15,932 nucleotides of DNA from DAOTWP01 sp034435675 (GTDB lineage Bacteria; Chloroflexota; Anaerolineae; Aggregatilineales; Phototrophicaceae), in assembly GCA_034435675.1 (NCBI GenBank), contig DAOTWP010000129.1:1-15932 (forward strand), written 5' to 3'. The translations under genes were made by a program, and so were the position numbers. Shown here piece after piece: positions 12,868-15,932 of this stretch. The notes beneath the pieces are model-generated. The model searched no databases. It saw only the letters and a program-made list of their open reading frames with translations, and had not been told where the DNA came from. How positions within the stretch are numbered: the first letter of the stretch is position 1; each line of letters starts with the position of its first letter.

Positions 12868-14631
12868 ATGGAAAACATCTATCTGGACCGTCCCTGGACG
12901 AAAAATTACCCCCCGCTGGTGCCCAAAACACTGCAAATCCCTGAAAAAACGCTGGTGGATGTGCTCAATGAGACGGTGCGCAAATTCGGGACGCGCCCGG
13001 CGTTGATTTCCAGCGCGCATTTGCCCGTGCTGGGCAGAGTCGCGCGCACCATCACCTACCGCGAACTGGACGACCTGAGCAACGCGCTTGCCGCCGCCCT
13101 GCTGGATATGGGGGTTAAGCCGGGGGATCGCGTGTCGCTGATTCTGCCCAATGTCGCCGCGTTCGTCATCAGCTACTACGCCATCCTCAAAATCGGCGCG
13201 ACGGTTGCCGCTGCCAACCCGACCCACCCCGGACCCAAACTGGCATACCAGCTCAAGGACAGCGGTTCGCAGGTGGTCATCTGCATGAGCCTGTTCTACA
13301 ACCTGGTCAACGAAATCCGCGCGCAGACGGACATCAAACATGTGATCGTCACCAACGTGAAAGAGTATCTGCCCACGACGGCAAAGATTCTGTTCACGCT
13401 GGCAAAGGAAAAGAAGGATGGGCATCGTGTGGAAGCGCTGCGTCCCGGCGATTACATGCTGCCCGATGTGCTGGCGAAATATGCCGGGCGTAAATCCACC
13501 ACCGCCCCCGCCCCGGACAGCATCGCGCACTTCCAGTACACCGGCGGCACGACCGGCGTCAGCAAAGCGGTGATGACCACACACCGCAATATCCTCGCCA
13601 ATGCCATGCAGTGCGACGCCTGGCTGAGCGATGGCGCGATCCCCAAACATGAGGAAATCATGCTCGGCGCGACCCCGTTCTTCCATGCTTACGGTATGGT
13701 CGTGGTCATCAACACTTCGGTGATGATTGGCGCGGCGATTGTGCTGGTGCCCAACCCGCGCGAAACCAGCGAAATTCTGGACCTGATCAGCACCTACAGA
13801 GTAACGCTGTTCCCCGGCGTCCCGGCGATGTACAACGCGGTCAACAACCACCCGAAAGTCAAGAACCGCGAAGTGGACATCACCAGTGTGCGCGTGTGCA
13901 TCAGCGGCGCGGCACCGCTGCCCCCGGCAACCAAAGAGGAATTTGAACGCCTGACGGGTGGCAAGCTGGTCGAAGGCTATGGCATGAGCGAAACCTCAGC
14001 GGCGAGTCATGGCAACCCGCTGGTGGGCGAGAATGTGACCGGCAGCGTGGGCATGCCCATGCCCGAAGTAGACTGCCGTATTGTCAGCCTGGACGATGGC
14101 GAAACCGATATGCCGGTGGGCGAAATCGGCGAGATTGCGATGGCAGGACCGAATATCATGCAGGGCTATCACGGCATGCCCACCGAAACCGCCAACGTCT
14201 TCCGCGAGAAATACGGCAAGCGCTGGCTGTTCAGCGGCGACATCGGCTATATGGACGAAAAGGGCTACTTCCACATTGTGGATCGCAAGAAGGACATGGC
14301 GCTGATCGGCGGGTTCAACGTTTATCCCAACGAAATCGACAAAATCCTGAAAGAGCATCCGGCAATTCTGGAAGCCGCCGTCGCGGGCGTGCCGCATCCT
14401 GAAAAACAGGGGCAGGAGGCGCTCAAGGCGTGGGTGGTGCTGAAACCGGGCATGAACGCCAGCGAGGCAGAACTGATCAAATTCTGCGAGGAACGGCTGG
14501 CGACATATGAAGTGCCGCGCCGCTTCAGCTTTATCAACGAACTGCCCAAGAGCGCCGTTGGCAAGACGCTGCGCCGCGAACTGATCGAGATGGAATTGCA
14601 GGATCGCGAGAAAACCACCGCGCCGAAGTAG
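12868..14631 (+). CDS. Long-chain acyl-CoA synthetase, FadD-like (AMP-forming)
   Basis: A 587-aa member of the adenylate-forming enzymes, joining a fatty acid to coenzyme A through an acyl-AMP. The motifs are complete: the phosphate-binding loop YTGGTTGVSKAV (224-235), of the Y-T-G-G-T-T-G type found in FadD; ATP motif Y-G-M-S-E-T (371-376); S-G-D-I-G-Y (456-461) and the hinge V-D-R-K-K-D (471-476); GGFNVYPNEID (481-491); and the catalytic lysine in S-A-V-G-K-T-L-R-R (Lys566). Length is normal for the family. No signal peptide; likely cytoplasmic or membrane-associated. Chain-length preference cannot be told. GGAG lies 9 nt before the ATG at 12868. An upstream in-frame TTG (12853) overlaps that ribosome-binding site and is rejected. 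It has its own promoter and terminator, so it is a single-gene unit; no beta-oxidation genes are adjacent. Confidence 0.93.
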   Translation: MENIYLDRPWTKNYPPLVPKTLQIPEKTLVDVLNETVRKFGTRPALISSAHLPVLGRVARTITYRELDDLSNALAAALLDMGVKPGDRVSLILPNVAAFVISYYAILKIGATVAAANPTHPGPKLAYQLKDSGSQVVICMSLFYNLVNEIRAQTDIKHVIVTNVKEYLPTTAKILFTLAKEKKDGHRVEALRPGDYMLPDVLAKYAGRKSTTAPAPDSIAHFQYTGGTTGVSKAVMTTHRNILANAMQCDAWLSDGAIPKHEEIMLGATPFFHAYGMVVVINTSVMIGAAIVLVPNPRETSEILDLISTYRVTLFPGVPAMYNAVNNHPKVKNREVDITSVRVCISGAAPLPPATKEEFERLTGGKLVEGYGMSETSAASHGNPLVGENVTGSVGMPMPEVDCRIVSLDDGETDMPVGEIGEIAMAGPNIMQGYHGMPTETANVFREKYGKRWLFSGDIGYMDEKGYFHIVDRKKDMALIGGFNVYPNEIDKILKEHPAILEAAVAGVPHPEKQGQEALKAWVVLKPGMNASEAELIKFCEERLATYEVPRRFSFINELPKSAVGKTLRRELIEMELQDREKTTAPK

Positions 14632-14721
14632 GGACGTGCAGCAGGGGTTGGCAGGAGTGTGCTCCAGCCAGCCCGCCGCAGTCTACACCGCAAAGACGCA
14701 CAGGGTGATTATAAGGCAGGG

Positions 14722-14741
14722 GGGCGCAGCATGCTGTGCCC
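14722..14741. repeat. GCAGCATGCTG-core palindrome
   Basis: GGGCGCAGCA/TGCTGTGCCC is a 20-bp palindrome with one G-T wobble, followed by GCCGTAG. Its core resembles palindrome B (GAAGCATGCTTC) at 1682-1699. Confidence 0.55.
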
Positions 14742-14770
14742 GCCGTAGTTCACCAGGGGAATGCAGCCAG

Positions 14771-14800
14771 CAGGGGGACATGCGCCCCCTGTTTGTTTTT
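14771..14800 (+). terminator. Rho-independent terminator of the acyl-CoA synthetase gene
   Basis: CAGGGGG pairs with CCCCCTG across a 7-base loop, followed by TTTGTTTTT. It lies 140 nt after the stop codon on the plus strand. Confidence 0.8.
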
Positions 14801-14820
14801 CTGTTTGTTCCCTCACGCGG

Positions 14821-14850
14821 CGGCACCAGGCGGCATCAGGCGGCATCAGC
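14821..14850. repeat. 10-bp tandem repeat across a stop codon
   Basis: Three near-identical 10-bp units (CGGCACCAGG, CGGCATCAGG, CGGCATCAGC) run through the end of the minus-strand membrane-protein gene. The TGA at 14836-14838 lies inside one unit. Gain or loss of one unit would shift the frame and change the C-terminus. Confidence 0.6.
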
Positions 14851-15885
14851 AGGCGGCGGCATCTTCCACTGCCGTGCCGGGCGGCTGCGCAGCCCCAGCA
14901 GCAGCGTCAGAAATGCCAGCACAAATGCCACACCGCCGGAAATCACGAATCCCAGCGAGACCCGCACCAGCGCGGTTTTTGCCACCGCGAAGGCGACATC
15001 CTGCACCGCGTAGGAATATGCCTCCCCGTTGACCTGCGCCAGCGCAATGCCATAGCGCACCCAGCCGTCCAGCAGCCCGACGAAGATCAGCCCTGCCAGC
15101 GCCAGCACCAGCAGCGCGGGCAGCAGCAGCATCCAGCCCAGCCACAGCAAGCGCCCCCGGCGGCTGTCCGCCCCGATCAGCGCCACCAGCAGCCACACCG
15201 CCAGCAGCAGCACCACCGCCAGCCCTACCGCCACCATAATCTGCCGCCGCCCGGTCAGGTTGAGGAAGCCCTCCGGCGCGCTCAGGGTGCGGTTGGCTTC
15301 CAGCGGTTCGTTCAGGCGGATGCTGTCGGGCATGCGCTCGATCCACTGCGGCAGCACCTCGGTAATCAGCCCGGCAGCGCGTTCGACAGTTGCGCCGCTG
15401 CTCTCGTCCAGACAGCGAATCAGCATACCGCCGTCCGCGATAGGCGCTTCGCCCGCCGCACAGGGGGGCAGCGCTGCCGCCGCTGCGTCCGCAAAGCGCC
15501 TGCCGCCTTCGCCGCGCAGCGCCTGTTTGATCGGCGTGACATCAATCGCCAGATTAAGCAGGTAATCCTGCCCGTCGAGGAACACAAAAATGTCGTCCAC
15601 CACCGCCAGCGACTGTCCGCGCAGATACTCCGGCGTGACGACTTCGCGCAGCCCGGCTTCCAGCGCCGCTTCGGGCAGGCGATCCAGTTCACGAATCAGG
15701 TTGTAGTTGAAATAGTCGGGCAGTTCGCGTGCCAGCAGCACATCATCCAAGCGCCGGTCGGTGGCAATCCCCTCATAGAAATCGCGATTCAGCGCCCAGG
15801 TGCTGACACCCGCCGCCAGCAGCAGCGCCAGCGCCAGCGGGAAAAACAAGATCAGAAAGAGCAGCAGACCAATGAAGGTGCGCAT
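14836..15885 (-). CDS. Unrecognised four-helix membrane protein with a large outer domain
   Basis: A 349-aa protein I cannot place in a named family. Helix 1 is residues 4-28. A soluble region from 29 to 214 follows, probably outside the membrane, with DFYEGIATDRRLDDVLLARE, YFNYNLIRELDRLP and a strand-rich DDIFVFLDGQDYLLNLAID stretch (97-115). Two cysteines (142 and 158) could form a disulfide there. Three more helices follow (about 215-237, 246-271 and 303-331), and a short basic, proline-rich tail ends the chain. One outer domain held between helix 1 and a helical bundle recalls sensor or lipid-handling proteins, but no catalytic motif is visible. AAGGA about 10 nt before the ATG at 15885 supports the start. 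No neighbour on the same strand is visible within the window. Likely a real gene given its clean topology. Confidence 0.78.
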   Translation of the reverse strand: MRTFIGLLLFLILFFPLALALLLAAGVSTWALNRDFYEGIATDRRLDDVLLARELPDYFNYNLIRELDRLPEAALEAGLREVVTPEYLRGQSLAVVDDIFVFLDGQDYLLNLAIDVTPIKQALRGEGGRRFADAAAAALPPCAAGEAPIADGGMLIRCLDESSGATVERAAGLITEVLPQWIERMPDSIRLNEPLEANRTLSAPEGFLNLTGRRQIMVAVGLAVVLLLAVWLLVALIGADSRRGRLLWLGWMLLLPALLVLALAGLIFVGLLDGWVRYGIALAQVNGEAYSYAVQDVAFAVAKTALVRVSLGFVISGGVAFVLAFLTLLLGLRSRPARQWKMPPPADAA

Positions 15886-15932
15886 GGCGTTTGTTCCTTC
15901 AGGCTAACATGACGACACGCCCCTGATTGTAC

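Noticed and set aside
12772..13851. Minus-strand frame of 359 codons, histidine- and arginine-rich
   Set aside because: Antisense to the acyl-CoA synthetase, whose full motif set is on the plus strand.
1..15932. CRISPR array, tRNA, rRNA or transposase gene
   Set aside because: No regularly spaced repeats with unique spacers, no tRNA T-arm or anticodon pattern, and no transposase or integrase motifs were found on reading both strands.

Overview
The window looks like a stretch of chromosome from a Chloroflexota bacterium, probably of the Anaerolineae. This is inference, resting on four things seen in the sequence: GC-rich, leucine-rich coding; a GT-C membrane glycosyltransferase with the C-terminal beta-sandwich domain typical of that phylum; small orphan two-layer proteins in tandem; and intergenic DNA full of short palindromes ending in CTAC plus miniature inverted-repeat elements. 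There are thirteen convincing protein genes. I see no rRNA or tRNA gene, no CRISPR array and no transposase gene.

Layout. Positions 1-108 are the end of a dispersed element (copy 1). Next is an exported five-bladed beta-propeller related to glycosidases (218-1339, minus). A gene-free divergent region (1340-2505) holds a 97-bp element with 13-bp terminal inverted repeats, the full 219-bp dispersed element (copy 2) and several CTAC-type palindromes. A GT-C glycosyltransferase (2506-4536, plus) converges on a CrtC/AttH lipocalin-like protein (4556-5755, minus). Then come a translationally coupled pair, a 71-aa antitoxin-like protein and a 138-aa retropepsin-like aspartic protease (5994-6625), and two small tandem alpha/beta proteins (6808-7655) closed by a strong terminator. 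Copy 3 of the dispersed element, inverted and lacking exactly 41 bp, lies at 7916-8093, just ahead of a methyltransferase-like gene (8147-8860). Two MFS exporter/permease genes follow on the minus strand (9027-10346 and 10471-11775). A second divergent region (11776-12106) leads to a small secreted glycine-rich repeat protein (12107-12637) and a FadD-like acyl-CoA synthetase (12868-14631) with a good promoter and terminator. The window ends with an unrecognised four-helix membrane protein (14836-15885, minus).

Most genes look like single transcription units with their own ribosome-binding sites. The one tight coupling is the antitoxin-like/retropepsin pair, whose stop and start codons overlap (TAATG). 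It is the best candidate here for an undescribed system. Themes across the window are envelope modification (propeller, GT-C enzyme, lipocalin-like protein, secreted repeat protein), export (two MFS proteins) and fatty-acid activation. I see no evidence that they form one pathway.

The second story is the mobile repeats. Three copies of one element share ends reading TAG...CTA with roughly 15-bp imperfect terminal inverted repeats, as expected for a non-autonomous element of the TA-targeting Tc1/mariner-IS630 type. Copies 1 and 2 bracket the propeller gene in direct orientation. Copies 2 and 3 bracket about 6 kb in inverted orientation.
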